A stretch of DNA of 15,374 nt from an uncultured Clostridia bacterium (lineage in GTDB: Bacteria; Bacillota; Clostridia; Lachnospirales; Lachnospiraceae): NCBI GenBank assembly GCA_946186175.1, contig CAMHMG010000049.1, positions 1 to 15,374 of the forward strand, in the 5' to 3' direction. The stretch's first letter is position 1; the number at the start of each line of letters is the position of its first letter. The notes under the pieces are model-generated. The model saw only the letters and a program-made list of their open reading frames with translations, did no database searches and was not told the origin of the DNA. Of the stretch, positions 7,612-14,958 are shown piece by piece. Made by a program: the position numbers and the translations under genes.

Positions 7612-7680
7612 AGACAGGGAACGGTTATCAAAAAAAGAGACAGAAAACAGTCCCTTATACCCGAGAACCGTCTCCTGTCT
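7612..7680. repeat. REP-like palindromic element with ACGGTT/AACCGT arms
   Basis: AGACAGGGAACGGTTATC (7612-7629) pairs with GAGAACCGTCTCCTGTCT (7663-7680) at 15 of 18 positions, enclosing about 33 bp. Inside it, GAGACAG (7637-7643) gives an alternative pairing with the right arm. The GGGAACGGTT/AACCGTCTCC wording resembles short palindromic repeats scattered in Clostridia and often linked to REP-associated tyrosine transposases (RAYT). That link is from memory of the motif, not a search. No transposase gene lies nearby. It seems to double as the terminator of the GH13 gene. Confidence 0.5.
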
Positions 7681-7681
7681 C
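7631..7681 (-). terminator. Probable terminator of the maltodextrin cluster
   Basis: On the minus strand GAGACAG (7681-7675) pairs with CTGTCTC (7643-7637) and is followed at once by TTTTTT (7636-7631). The loop is large (31 nt) but can fold locally at GAGA/TCTC. It lies 40 bp downstream of the alpha-glucosidase-type gene and would end the cluster before the membrane protein gene. Confidence 0.6.
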
Positions 7682-7721
7682 CTTTATATATTTGCTTTTA
7701 TCGTTACTCTATTTTTATTAC

Positions 7722-9263
7722 TTACTTAAGGATTGCGAAGCTGCCTTTTCCCATCTTAAGACTATCGCCATCCACTGTTACAGAACCGATCACATAAATC
7801 AGATTCTTTCCTGCAAGTTCTTTAACCTTAACACTTTTCTCACTATTTACAGGATTAACTGCGCATATTGCATCTTTTCTGGTATAGACAAAAGGTTTGT
7901 CCTTTTCTCCAATAATAACAGAGAAATCACTATCCGCGTCAAAATCTTCCTGAGTCTTTCTAAGTGCAAACAAATCCTTAACCACGTGGTAAATCGAATC
8001 TTCGTCTGCCATAGCAGCCTCAACTGTAGGCGCATCCTCTGCATCATCCGTTGGAAGATACAGCATTTCCTTCGCAGCTTTGGAAAATCCCATATTGATT
8101 CCGCTGTCCCATTGCATAGGCGTACGGCTTCCTGTTCTTGTATAGCCGCCCTCTTTTGTCGGAAGGTCAAGATATCGCATACCTATCTCATCACCGTAAT
8201 AAATGAATGGAACACCCGGAAGTGTAAACAACGTAGCATATGCTACTTTAAGCTCCGGTATTGTCAGATTCTTTCTTGGGCGCGGAGTATCATGGTTACA
8301 GCTTAATAAAGATATACTTCCTTTTCCCTTTGCTTTCTCCCATCTTGGCAGATATTCATCCAAAAACCGGGTGATATCTCCACCTTTATCTGCCTTAAAG
8401 TAGCTGCAGTCATCTCCCGGTGTTTCATAATCACGCAGTAAAGAATTATATCCATTTCCTGTCCAATTCAGGAAAAAGTCCATATCAAATCCGGCGTTAA
8501 CAAGAGCCTGATCGGTATTATTCCACTCAGCCACAAAAGCCGCTTCAGGATAATCGGTCCTTACATAACCAAGTATGTCACGCCATACAGCACAGGTTCC
8601 GCTCTTATTATCATCATCATTTTTCACAAGAGAATCCGCCATATCAACTCTGAAGCCATCACATCCCTTAGACAGCCAGAAACAGATTATATCCTTAATA
8701 GCTTCTCTGGTCTTTAAACAGTCAGGATCATCTATTCCTTTCTGCCACGTCTTTTCAGGCTTCAAAAAACCATAATTAAGTGCAGGCTGGCACTTGAAAA
8801 AATTCAACATATATGTGCCGTCACGTTCACATTCTCCACCAATATACGGACGTCCCTCAATGCCTTCATACCAGCTGTTAGTCCATATATAGCGTCCGGA
8901 ATATTCATTCTGCTCAGCCTTACTGCTTTGTACAAACCATGAATGCTCCTCTGATGTATGACCCGGAACCAGATCCAAAAGCACCTTGATTCCTTTTTCA
9001 TGCGCGGTTTCAAAGAGACGCTCAAGATCCTCATTTGTACCATATCTGGATGCTACCTTTTTGTAATCTCTGACATCATAACCCGCATCTTTAAAAGGAG
9101 AATCATAGCATGGATTGATCCACAGGGCATTCGCCCCGAGATCCTTAATATAATCCAATTTACTGATAATTCCTTCAATATCCCCTATACCGTCATCGTT
9201 ACTGTCGCAAAATGTCTGGGGATATATTTCATAAAATACTGCTTTCTTAAGCCAATCGACCAT
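7722..9263 (-). CDS. GH13 family alpha-glucosidase/alpha-amylase-type enzyme
   Basis: This is a glycoside hydrolase family 13 enzyme of 513 aa, acting on alpha-linked glucosides, with no signal peptide and so cytoplasmic. It has a TIM-barrel catalytic domain. A Ca-binding-type loop DSNDDGIGD lies at 20-28, region I is DLVPGHTS (97-104), and GFRVD carries Arg205 and nucleophile Asp207. The acid/base is Glu246 (AEW), and NHD has His324-Asp325. RTGSRTPMQWD (376-386) is typical of alpha-glucosidases, oligo-1,6-glucosidases and relatives. The usual Asn in region I (NHTS) is Gly here, which I believe marks a subfamily rather than a defect. All catalytic residues are present. The ATG has GGAGG 4-5 nt upstream. 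It is the last gene of the maltodextrin cluster, 20 bp after the MalG-like permease, and would finish breaking down short imported oligosaccharides to glucose. The precise bond specificity (alpha-1,4 or 1,6) cannot be read from the sequence. Confidence 0.93.
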   Translation of the reverse strand: MVDWLKKAVFYEIYPQTFCDSNDDGIGDIEGIISKLDYIKDLGANALWINPCYDSPFKDAGYDVRDYKKVASRYGTNEDLERLFETAHEKGIKVLLDLVPGHTSEEHSWFVQSSKAEQNEYSGRYIWTNSWYEGIEGRPYIGGECERDGTYMLNFFKCQPALNYGFLKPEKTWQKGIDDPDCLKTREAIKDIICFWLSKGCDGFRVDMADSLVKNDDDNKSGTCAVWRDILGYVRTDYPEAAFVAEWNNTDQALVNAGFDMDFFLNWTGNGYNSLLRDYETPGDDCSYFKADKGGDITRFLDEYLPRWEKAKGKGSISLLSCNHDTPRPRKNLTIPELKVAYATLFTLPGVPFIYYGDEIGMRYLDLPTKEGGYTRTGSRTPMQWDSGINMGFSKAAKEMLYLPTDDAEDAPTVEAAMADEDSIYHVVKDLFALRKTQEDFDADSDFSVIIGEKDKPFVYTRKDAICAVNPVNSEKSVKVKELAGKNLIYVIGSVTVDGDSLKMGKGSFAILK

Positions 9264-9283
9264 TTTTCCTCCATTCTAACAGA

Positions 9284-10180
9284 TCAGCCCTTGACAGCAC
9301 CGCCTGTAACACCTTCTACATAGTAGTTCTGTAATAACATAAACAGAACAGTTACCGGAACAGCTACCAAGATACCACCCGCACAGAATCTGGTAAAATA
9401 TCCCTGATAGTCATTAGTCCATACCCATCTGGTCATCGCAACTGCTACGTTATAGCTTTCATCATGACCAAAAGCAATATATGATGCAAAGATGTAATCA
9501 CACCATGGACCCATAAATGCAACCAATGCCGTATAAATGATGATTGGTTTACTCATAGGAATGATCATCGTAAAGAATATTCTCGCACGGGATGCACCGT
9601 CGATCATAGCAGCTTCATCCAATGCTCTCGGTATAGTATCAAAATATCCTTTACATACATAATATCCCATACCGGAACTGGCTACTGCCACCAAAATCAA
9701 TCCCGGTACAGCACCTGCCTGTGTCAATCCAAACTGCTTTAACAGGAAATACAAACAAATCATGGTCAAGAAGCCGGGGAACATACCAAGAACCAGCCAG
9801 AAACGCATAAGTAACTTACGTCCCTTAAAACGCATTCTTGAAAGTGCATATGAAACACATAGAACCACAATAGTCTGAAATAACGCAACAAAGAAAGCGA
9901 TCACTAATGTGTTGCCATACCATTTTATGAAATTGGTCTCACCTGAAAACAGGAACCTATAATTATCCAAGGAAAACGTTTTCGGAATAAGATAATCTAC
10001 CATTCCACCATATTCTACCTTTGGATCATAAGATCTAAAACTCTGAAGCAACAGTCCGACAAAAGGAAACAGCCAAACGATACTGATCAGAACAAGAACT
10101 ATATAGGAAATGGTCGTATCCGCTTTTTTCCTTTTACTCATGCTTGCATTACTATCATTCTTGTTATCGGTATTACTCAT
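9284..10180 (-). CDS. MalG-like ABC sugar permease
   Basis: This is a 298-aa binding-protein-dependent transport permease (BPD_transp_1, MalG type), an inner-membrane half of the maltodextrin channel. It has a short Asn/Ser/Lys-rich cytoplasmic N-terminus, six predicted membrane spans (first at about 24-44), and the cytoplasmic EAA loop LDEAAMIDGASRARIFFTMI (187-206) that docks onto the ATPase. The C-terminal wording NYYVEGVTGGAVKG is typical of MalG-type permeases. Its ATG overlaps the MalF stop (ATGA), with GGAGGG inside the end of malF, so the two are coupled. With MalF, the MalE-like lipoprotein and two GH13 genes nearby, maltose/maltodextrin is the most probable substrate, though specificity is inferred from context. 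Confidence 0.94.
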   Translation of the reverse strand: MSNTDNKNDSNASMSKRKKADTTISYIVLVLISIVWLFPFVGLLLQSFRSYDPKVEYGGMVDYLIPKTFSLDNYRFLFSGETNFIKWYGNTLVIAFFVALFQTIVVLCVSYALSRMRFKGRKLLMRFWLVLGMFPGFLTMICLYFLLKQFGLTQAGAVPGLILVAVASSGMGYYVCKGYFDTIPRALDEAAMIDGASRARIFFTMIIPMSKPIIIYTALVAFMGPWCDYIFASYIAFGHDESYNVAVAMTRWVWTNDYQGYFTRFCAGGILVAVPVTVLFMLLQNYYVEGVTGGAVKG

Positions 10181-11481
10181 TGGAATCCCTCCTCATCTTT
10201 GACTGAAGGCAGTCTATTATAAACAACCATGGTTATAACAGCAGTTATGATAAAGACCATAATACCCAATACTGCCGCCATCTTGTAGTTAGTATCTGTT
10301 ACCGTCATCTTATAAAGCCATGTTACCAAAAGATCAGTGGAGCCGGCATTATTGGCAAGCTTCATTGACTGCGGCTTACCTTGTGTAAGCAGGTATATGA
10401 CATTAAAGTTGTTGAGATTGTTAGTAAACTGCGTAAGCAAAAATGGACCTGTAACAAACAGCATATACGGAAGAGTGATACTCTTAAACATCTGCCAGCC
10501 TGTAGCTCCGTCCACTCTGGCACTTTCATACAGATCCGCAGGAATATTCATCAAAAGTCCTGTAGCAATCAGCATCATATAAGGAATACCGATCCATATA
10601 TTGACAATGATGATCGTAACACGTGCAAGCATCGGATCTACCCAGAACTGAATAGGTGCAGAAATCAACCCCCATTTCATGAGGTATCCATTGATAAGTC
10701 CATCATTAGCAAACAGCTTCATGATATACAAAAGTGACACAAACTGCGGTACAGCTATCGTCAAAACAAGAATAGTTCTCCATAGTTTTTTATACTTAAC
10801 ATTTTTCTTATTAATCAGCATAGCAACTGCAAGTCCAAGGAAATAATCGATAAATGTTGCGAAGAATGCCCACACCAATGTCCAGAGCAACACTTGAAAG
10901 AATGTGGACGCCATACCATGAGTTCCAAAGGAGAATAACTCCTTAAAGTTTTTAAGCCCTACCCATGTAAATAAGTTAGTAGGTGCCTGATGATTTTTGT
11001 CATAATTCGTAAATGCCACGCATATCATAAATATGATTGGTAACACTGTAAATACAAAAATACCGCTGACAGGAAGTGCCAGTAATGTTTTGTCAAAATT
11101 GCCATCCAGTAAGGAACTTAATAATTTCTTGTTTGACGGAAGTTCTTTCCCCTGGCTTAAAAGTTCCTCCTGTTTAAGATTATCCTTAATATTCAAATAC
11201 CATAAAAGGATAAAGAACACAATAACGATTATGGTAAGAATTCCAAACAAAAGAATAAGAAAAGAGTTGTCTCCATATATCGTCTTACGTCCCTCTTTAT
11301 ATGTTTCCACCGTACCAAGCGTTGGCAGTTTGGAAAGATATGTTCCTCCAAACTTAACCATATAGATAATGAACAAAATCTCGGACATCAAAAAGGCAAT
11401 ACCCTTAACCCACTGTCCACGAAGTATTTGTCCCATACCCATGATCAAATAAGATAATTTGGTTTTAGAATCTCCCTTCAT
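10177..11481 (-). CDS. MalF-like ABC sugar permease
   Basis: This is a 434-aa permease, longer than a minimal 290-aa sugar permease because of an extra N-terminal region of about 130 residues with two membrane segments (about 24-42 and 73-95) and a polar loop. The core has six spans from about 133 to 421 and the EAA loop YESARVDGATGWQMFKSITL (318-337) that contacts the ATPase. The extended N-terminus is the known layout of Gram-positive MalF/MalC-type permeases, giving eight spans in all. The ATG has GGGAGG 6-7 nt upstream. It follows the MalE-like gene by 77 bp, with a terminator in the gap, and overlaps the MalG-like gene by 4 bp. With MalG it forms the membrane channel for maltodextrins. 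No cognate ATPase gene is present in the cluster. Confidence 0.93.
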   Translation of the reverse strand: MKGDSKTKLSYLIMGMGQILRGQWVKGIAFLMSEILFIIYMVKFGGTYLSKLPTLGTVETYKEGRKTIYGDNSFLILLFGILTIIVIVFFILLWYLNIKDNLKQEELLSQGKELPSNKKLLSSLLDGNFDKTLLALPVSGIFVFTVLPIIFMICVAFTNYDKNHQAPTNLFTWVGLKNFKELFSFGTHGMASTFFQVLLWTLVWAFFATFIDYFLGLAVAMLINKKNVKYKKLWRTILVLTIAVPQFVSLLYIMKLFANDGLINGYLMKWGLISAPIQFWVDPMLARVTIIIVNIWIGIPYMMLIATGLLMNIPADLYESARVDGATGWQMFKSITLPYMLFVTGPFLLTQFTNNLNNFNVIYLLTQGKPQSMKLANNAGSTDLLVTWLYKMTVTDTNYKMAAVLGIMVFIITAVITMVVYNRLPSVKDEEGFQ

Positions 11482-11506
11482 ATCTGACCTCCCATAAATT
11501 CATATT

Positions 11507-11547
11507 AAAAAAGACCCGGCAAAAGACTGATTCTCCTGCCGGATCTT
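11507..11547 (-). terminator. Intrinsic terminator between malE-like and malF-like genes
   Basis: AAGACCCGGCA (11511-11521) pairs with TGCCGGATCTT (11537-11547) over 11 bp (one G-U in RNA), with a 15-nt loop. It is followed on the minus strand by TTTTTT (11512-11507). The stem starts 12 bp after the binding-protein stop. It should reduce transcription into the permease genes and leave the binding protein in excess. Confidence 0.85.
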
Positions 11548-11558
11548 CAGGTCAACAT

Positions 11559-12926
11559 TTATTGTGCGTAAGATTCGCATGTCTCCTGGAACTGTTTAAG
11601 TGCTGCCATAATATCATCATCGCTAGAGCTTGATGTAAGCTCACCGTTTCTAATACTATCACCTAATGATGTTGCTAAAGACCAGTAATCACCAGGATAC
11701 TGTCCCTGAGGGATAGAATACTTAAGCTGCTCAGCAAGTGCTGTAAGTGCTACGTCAGATTTAACATCATCAGAAGCCTGTGCCTTAAGATTAGAAGGAC
11801 CCCAGCCAACTTCTTTATATCTGTCAAGCTGAACCTGCTCACTTGCAAGATAGTATGCTAAAGCGTCACATGCTGCCAACTTAGCATCATCTGTCTGTGG
11901 CTTAACACCAAGAAGCTTAAATCCACCAAAACCGCTCATCTGATGCTCATTTCCGTTGCCATCCTTGAAGGTAGGAAGCTTAGCACAAGCATAGTTGTCA
12001 CCAAATACTTCCTGTGCAGTTGAGCTATCCCATGTACCATCTACAATTGCAGCTACGTTTGTAGCTTCACCCATTGCAGAACCATTCTGGAATGCGCTAG
12101 ACTCATTAAGAGCTATCATAGCCTTCATAGCAGCAACACCTTCATCAGATGCATAAGTAACATTTGCTTTAGTAAAGTTTCCACTGTCATCTGTGTCATA
12201 TGTAAGCTCACAGCCTGCTCCAAAGAAGAATGCTGTCTGATACCAACCATTGTTGATTTCCATGTAGAAATTCTTACCAGCTGCTTCACAATCAGCAATA
12301 ATGCTTTCAAGTGATGAAGGATCTGTTACTACACTCTTATCATAGTATAAGAAATATCCGTTATCAGATGTAAGAGGATATGCATACAGCTCACCACCTA
12401 CTGTAGCTGCTGTAATAGAACCCTCGTCGTTCTCACTCTTAACTGCATCAATTACGTCAGGGTTAACTGTTTCAAGAGCACCTGCTGAAACAAGACGAGA
12501 AATCTGATCCTGTGCAAAAGCGTAGATATCTGCACCTGCTTCAACGTCTGTAATCATGTTTCCTGCAGCATCTCCTTCACCAACTGCTTCAACAGTAACC
12601 TTGTATCCTGCATAATCAGGATTGTCATTTAAGAACTGCTCAGCCTCTTTTGCTGTAAAATCAACAACTGCGTCTGCAACCCAAACCTTAATCTCGCCTG
12701 CAGAACCATCTCCAACAGAAGCGCTTGGTTTCTCTTCTTCAGCTTCACCTGAATCTGCTGCCTCTGTATCCTCTGCATCATCAGAAGCTGCTTCCTCAGT
12801 ATCCTCTGCTGCTGCCTCTGTTGTTGCATCTGCTGACTCATCGGATGTGGATGATCCACCACAACCTGTCATAAGTGTTCCGACCATAGTCATGGCCAAT
12901 AGTAACGATAATGCTTTCTTTTTCAT
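11559..12926 (-). CDS. MalE-like maltodextrin-binding lipoprotein
   Basis: This is a 455-aa extracellular solute-binding lipoprotein (family 1, SBP_bac type) that captures maltodextrins outside the cell for the MalF/MalG importer. The signal peptide (MKKKALSLLL...) ends in the lipobox LMTGC, with the acylated Cys at residue 22. A long acidic Ala/Glu/Asp/Ser linker runs to about residue 75. The two-lobe binding fold starts at GEIKVWVADAVVDFTAKEAE, and an aromatic-rich ligand surface (for example Trp/Tyr at NNGWYQTAFFFGAG and the C-terminal GDYWSL) follows. The start is ATG with AAGGAGG 7 nt upstream. It follows the neopullulanase-type gene by 90 bp, which contains a possible promoter. The terminator directly after it explains how it could be more abundant than the permeases. 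Maltodextrin specificity comes from gene context and general similarity; other alpha-oligosaccharides are possible. Confidence 0.93.
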   Translation of the reverse strand: MKKKALSLLLAMTMVGTLMTGCGGSSTSDESADATTEAAAEDTEEAASDDAEDTEAADSGEAEEEKPSASVGDGSAGEIKVWVADAVVDFTAKEAEQFLNDNPDYAGYKVTVEAVGEGDAAGNMITDVEAGADIYAFAQDQISRLVSAGALETVNPDVIDAVKSENDEGSITAATVGGELYAYPLTSDNGYFLYYDKSVVTDPSSLESIIADCEAAGKNFYMEINNGWYQTAFFFGAGCELTYDTDDSGNFTKANVTYASDEGVAAMKAMIALNESSAFQNGSAMGEATNVAAIVDGTWDSSTAQEVFGDNYACAKLPTFKDGNGNEHQMSGFGGFKLLGVKPQTDDAKLAACDALAYYLASEQVQLDRYKEVGWGPSNLKAQASDDVKSDVALTALAEQLKYSIPQGQYPGDYWSLATSLGDSIRNGELTSSSSDDDIMAALKQFQETCESYAQ

Positions 12927-12980
12927 TTTGGTTCCTCCTTGTTTGTAACCTTGTAAAATGTGTATGATTAAAATTATTTA

Positions 12981-12986
12981 ATGATA
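12981..12986 (-). promoter_or_regulatory. Possible promoter (-10) of the malE-like gene
   Basis: TATCAT preceded by TGG (extended -10 form) lies 55 bp upstream of the malE-like ATG on the minus strand. The -35 region (TTATCG at 17 bp) is weak. It would allow expression of the transporter independent of the upstream GH13 gene. No terminator is visible in this 90-bp gap. Confidence 0.35.
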
Positions 12987-13016
12987 CCATAACTTATAAG
13001 CTTCGATAAACATTCC

Positions 13017-14768
13017 TCAAATTCGGTATATAAGTGTTCCGTTAATTCCAAGAATGCCATCTTCAAACTTTCTTGCAAACAAAACATCCCTTGCATCTGT
13101 TATCTCTATAGGATGATCTGCTGCGTTGAGCAATACTTTGATCTTTCTGTTATCTTTATCAAGCTTTATATATTCAATACATCTCTTTTCCTCTATTTCA
13201 TCAGGAAAATGGAAGTATAAGCTTCTAAATGTATCCTCCTGCCTACGGCATCTGATCAGTTCATGTACCGCATCCAACAGTTCTGAGTGTGTGCCGTTAT
13301 CTACTTCATCCCACGGCATACACCTGCGGCAATCCGGATCATGTCCTCCCTCTAAGCCAATCTCTGTGCCATAAAACATACATACACTTCCGGGCATTGT
13401 AAAGAGGGCAGCAAGTTCCTGGATAAAAACATCCTCATCGCATCCTGTTCTTGTCATCAACCGGTCCGTATCATGAGAATCTAACAGATTGAAAAGAACA
13501 TTGTTAGTCTGTTGCTGATACATTGTATAGCAGCTGTTGACCCGACACGCGAAGTCTTCTTTCGTCAGTGAATGGTCTACAAAGAAATCATTAATCCCAC
13601 TTGTCAAAGGATAATTCATAACTGCATCATATTCGTCACCGTATAGCCACTGTGATGCATCATGCCATATCTCACCAAGCAAATAAAAATCTTCTTTCTG
13701 TTCCTTCAACACTCTCCGCAGATTCTTCAGTAACAAGTGACTTACCTCATTACCTACATCGAATCGGATTCCATCAATATCATATCGACGAACCCACTGT
13801 AAACAAACCTTTTCTATGTAATCTATGACTTCAGGATTATTCGTATTAAGTTTCGGCATATTCGCGAAAAAAGCAAATGAATAAAACTTACCGTCACGAG
13901 TATTCTTCGACATATCGATTGGCCATTCATTAACCATGAACCAATCAAAATAGCGGGATTCGGGGCCCTTCTTAACAACATCAAGCCACGGAAGGAAATT
14001 CGCACCGCTGTGGTTAAACACACCGTCCATCATTACTCGGATTCCGCGTGCATGAGCTTCTTCAACTAACTGCTTCATATCCCATTCATTACCAAATGAA
14101 GAATCAATTGTTTCATAATCTGATGTATCATACTTGTGATTGGATTCTGCCATACATATAGGTGTTAAATAGATACCATTGATACCGAGCTCCTTAAGAT
14201 AATCGAGTTTCTCAATGATTCCCTTAAGATTGCCACCGAAGCGCTCTTCATTCTTAACGCTTCCTTTGCGCCATGGCACAATCGAATCATCCTCTCCCGA
14301 ATCAGTTCCTCTGCAAAAGCGATCCGGAAAGATCTGATACCATACGGTCTCATTCACCCAGTCAGGCGTATGGTTAACGTCTGCCGGATTCATCCACGGT
14401 ACCATGAAGTATTGGAGCATCTTTCCCGGCAGATTCATCTGTTCTTCAGTCAGACATCCATCTTCGAAATAAAACAATACTTCATCTTCCGAATGCAGTT
14501 CAAAATAATACTTGCATCTCTTATACTCAGGACGTATCGTTGTTGTCCACCACGTATGATTCTTCAGTTTCTTCTTATAACATACCTCTTCACGTGTACC
14601 CGTCCAAATCTCTGCTCCACCGGCTATTCCTGCCTGATACGGATCACCATGAATAAGGAACACACGCTCTACATCATGACCTGTTTTCAAATTGATGATA
14701 AGCTCTTCCTCACCGAAAGAATAACTCATCTGTTCTGATGTTCTATGATATATTGCCGAACGATTCAT
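13017..14768 (-). CDS. GH13 neopullulanase/cyclomaltodextrinase-type enzyme
   Basis: This is an intracellular GH13 enzyme (583 aa, no signal peptide) of the neopullulanase/maltogenic amylase/cyclomaltodextrinase group (GH13_20 type), hydrolysing maltodextrins, cyclodextrins or pullulan fragments. An N-terminal region of about 120 residues has the CBM34-like beta pattern. It is followed by the barrel with WYQIFPDRF (143-151), region I DGVFNH (248-253), MPKLNTNNP (304-312), DGIRFD with nucleophile Asp337, GEIW with acid/base Glu366, and DSHDTDR with His432-Asp433. MPKLN is typical for this group. Numbering uses ATG at 14766-14768, which has GGGAGG 4 nt upstream; the in-frame TTG at 14789 has no ribosome site. 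It is the first gene of the cluster, behind a strong promoter and divergent from the LacI-type regulator. It would break imported maltodextrins into maltose/glucose units for the second GH13 enzyme. Confidence 0.93.
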   Translation of the reverse strand: MNRSAIYHRTSEQMSYSFGEEELIINLKTGHDVERVFLIHGDPYQAGIAGGAEIWTGTREEVCYKKKLKNHTWWTTTIRPEYKRCKYYFELHSEDEVLFYFEDGCLTEEQMNLPGKMLQYFMVPWMNPADVNHTPDWVNETVWYQIFPDRFCRGTDSGEDDSIVPWRKGSVKNEERFGGNLKGIIEKLDYLKELGINGIYLTPICMAESNHKYDTSDYETIDSSFGNEWDMKQLVEEAHARGIRVMMDGVFNHSGANFLPWLDVVKKGPESRYFDWFMVNEWPIDMSKNTRDGKFYSFAFFANMPKLNTNNPEVIDYIEKVCLQWVRRYDIDGIRFDVGNEVSHLLLKNLRRVLKEQKEDFYLLGEIWHDASQWLYGDEYDAVMNYPLTSGINDFFVDHSLTKEDFACRVNSCYTMYQQQTNNVLFNLLDSHDTDRLMTRTGCDEDVFIQELAALFTMPGSVCMFYGTEIGLEGGHDPDCRRCMPWDEVDNGTHSELLDAVHELIRCRRQEDTFRSLYFHFPDEIEEKRCIEYIKLDKDNRKIKVLLNAADHPIEITDARDVLFARKFEDGILGINGTLIYRI

Positions 14769-14790
14769 AATACCTCCCGAATATCCCAAA

Positions 14791-14890
14791 CTTCGTAGCT
14801 ATATGTTTCGTATTGTTTCGCTATGTGTTCATATTACCTCATTATTTCATAATTGTCAATAACGAAATTAAAAAATAATTTTACGAAACA
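14791..14890. promoter_or_regulatory. Cluster of TTTCG/CGAAA motifs, candidate LacI-type operators
   Basis: On the plus strand CTTCG (14791-14795), TGTTTCG (14804-14810) and TGTTTCG (14814-14820) lie in the leader of the GH13 transcript. CGAAATT (14863-14869) and CGAAACA (14884-14890) lie upstream of its -35 in the opposite orientation. The TGTTTCG pair is 10 bp apart and the CGAAA pair 21 bp apart, about one and two helical turns. They flank the divergent promoters, the expected place for operators of the neighbouring regulator. No single compact palindrome of the usual LacI type was found, so this is a candidate only. Confidence 0.35.
14831..14859 (-). promoter_or_regulatory. Strong predicted promoter of the maltodextrin cluster
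   Basis: On the minus strand a perfect -35 TTGACA (14859-14854) is separated by 17 bp from -10 TAATAT (14836-14831). The start site should be near 14824, leaving a leader of about 55 nt before the GH13 ATG. The TTTCG/CGAAA motif cluster surrounds it. Confidence 0.75.
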
Positions 14891-14896
14891 TTTCAC

Positions 14897-14925
14897 TTGA
14901 TTTTTTTCGACAGCTGTTTTATACT
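14897..14925 (+). promoter_or_regulatory. Predicted promoter of the LacI-family regulator
   Basis: On the plus strand TTGATT (14897-14902) is followed after 17 bp by TATACT (14920-14925). The regulator ATG is 33 bp further on, with AAAGGA as a modest ribosome binding site about 7 nt before it. It lies back to back with the cluster promoter, so one regulator bound here could control both. Confidence 0.65.
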
Positions 14926-14958
14926 ACTGATATAAAGTCTTAAAAAAAGGAAATTAAC

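Noticed and set aside
7692..8306. Plus-strand open frame of 204 aa opposite the GH13 gene
   Set aside because: It is antisense to the conserved C-terminal part of the GH13 gene, its Cys/Ser/Ile-rich composition is typical of a shadow frame, and no ribosome site was seen.
12927..13016. CcpA cre site in front of the malE-like gene or in the divergent region
   Set aside because: No stretch matches the cre consensus core with acceptable mismatches; the closest pieces lack the required central CG symmetry.
14769..14789. TTG start at 14789 for the neopullulanase-type gene
   Set aside because: No ribosome site lies before it, whereas GGGAGG lies immediately before the ATG at 14768.
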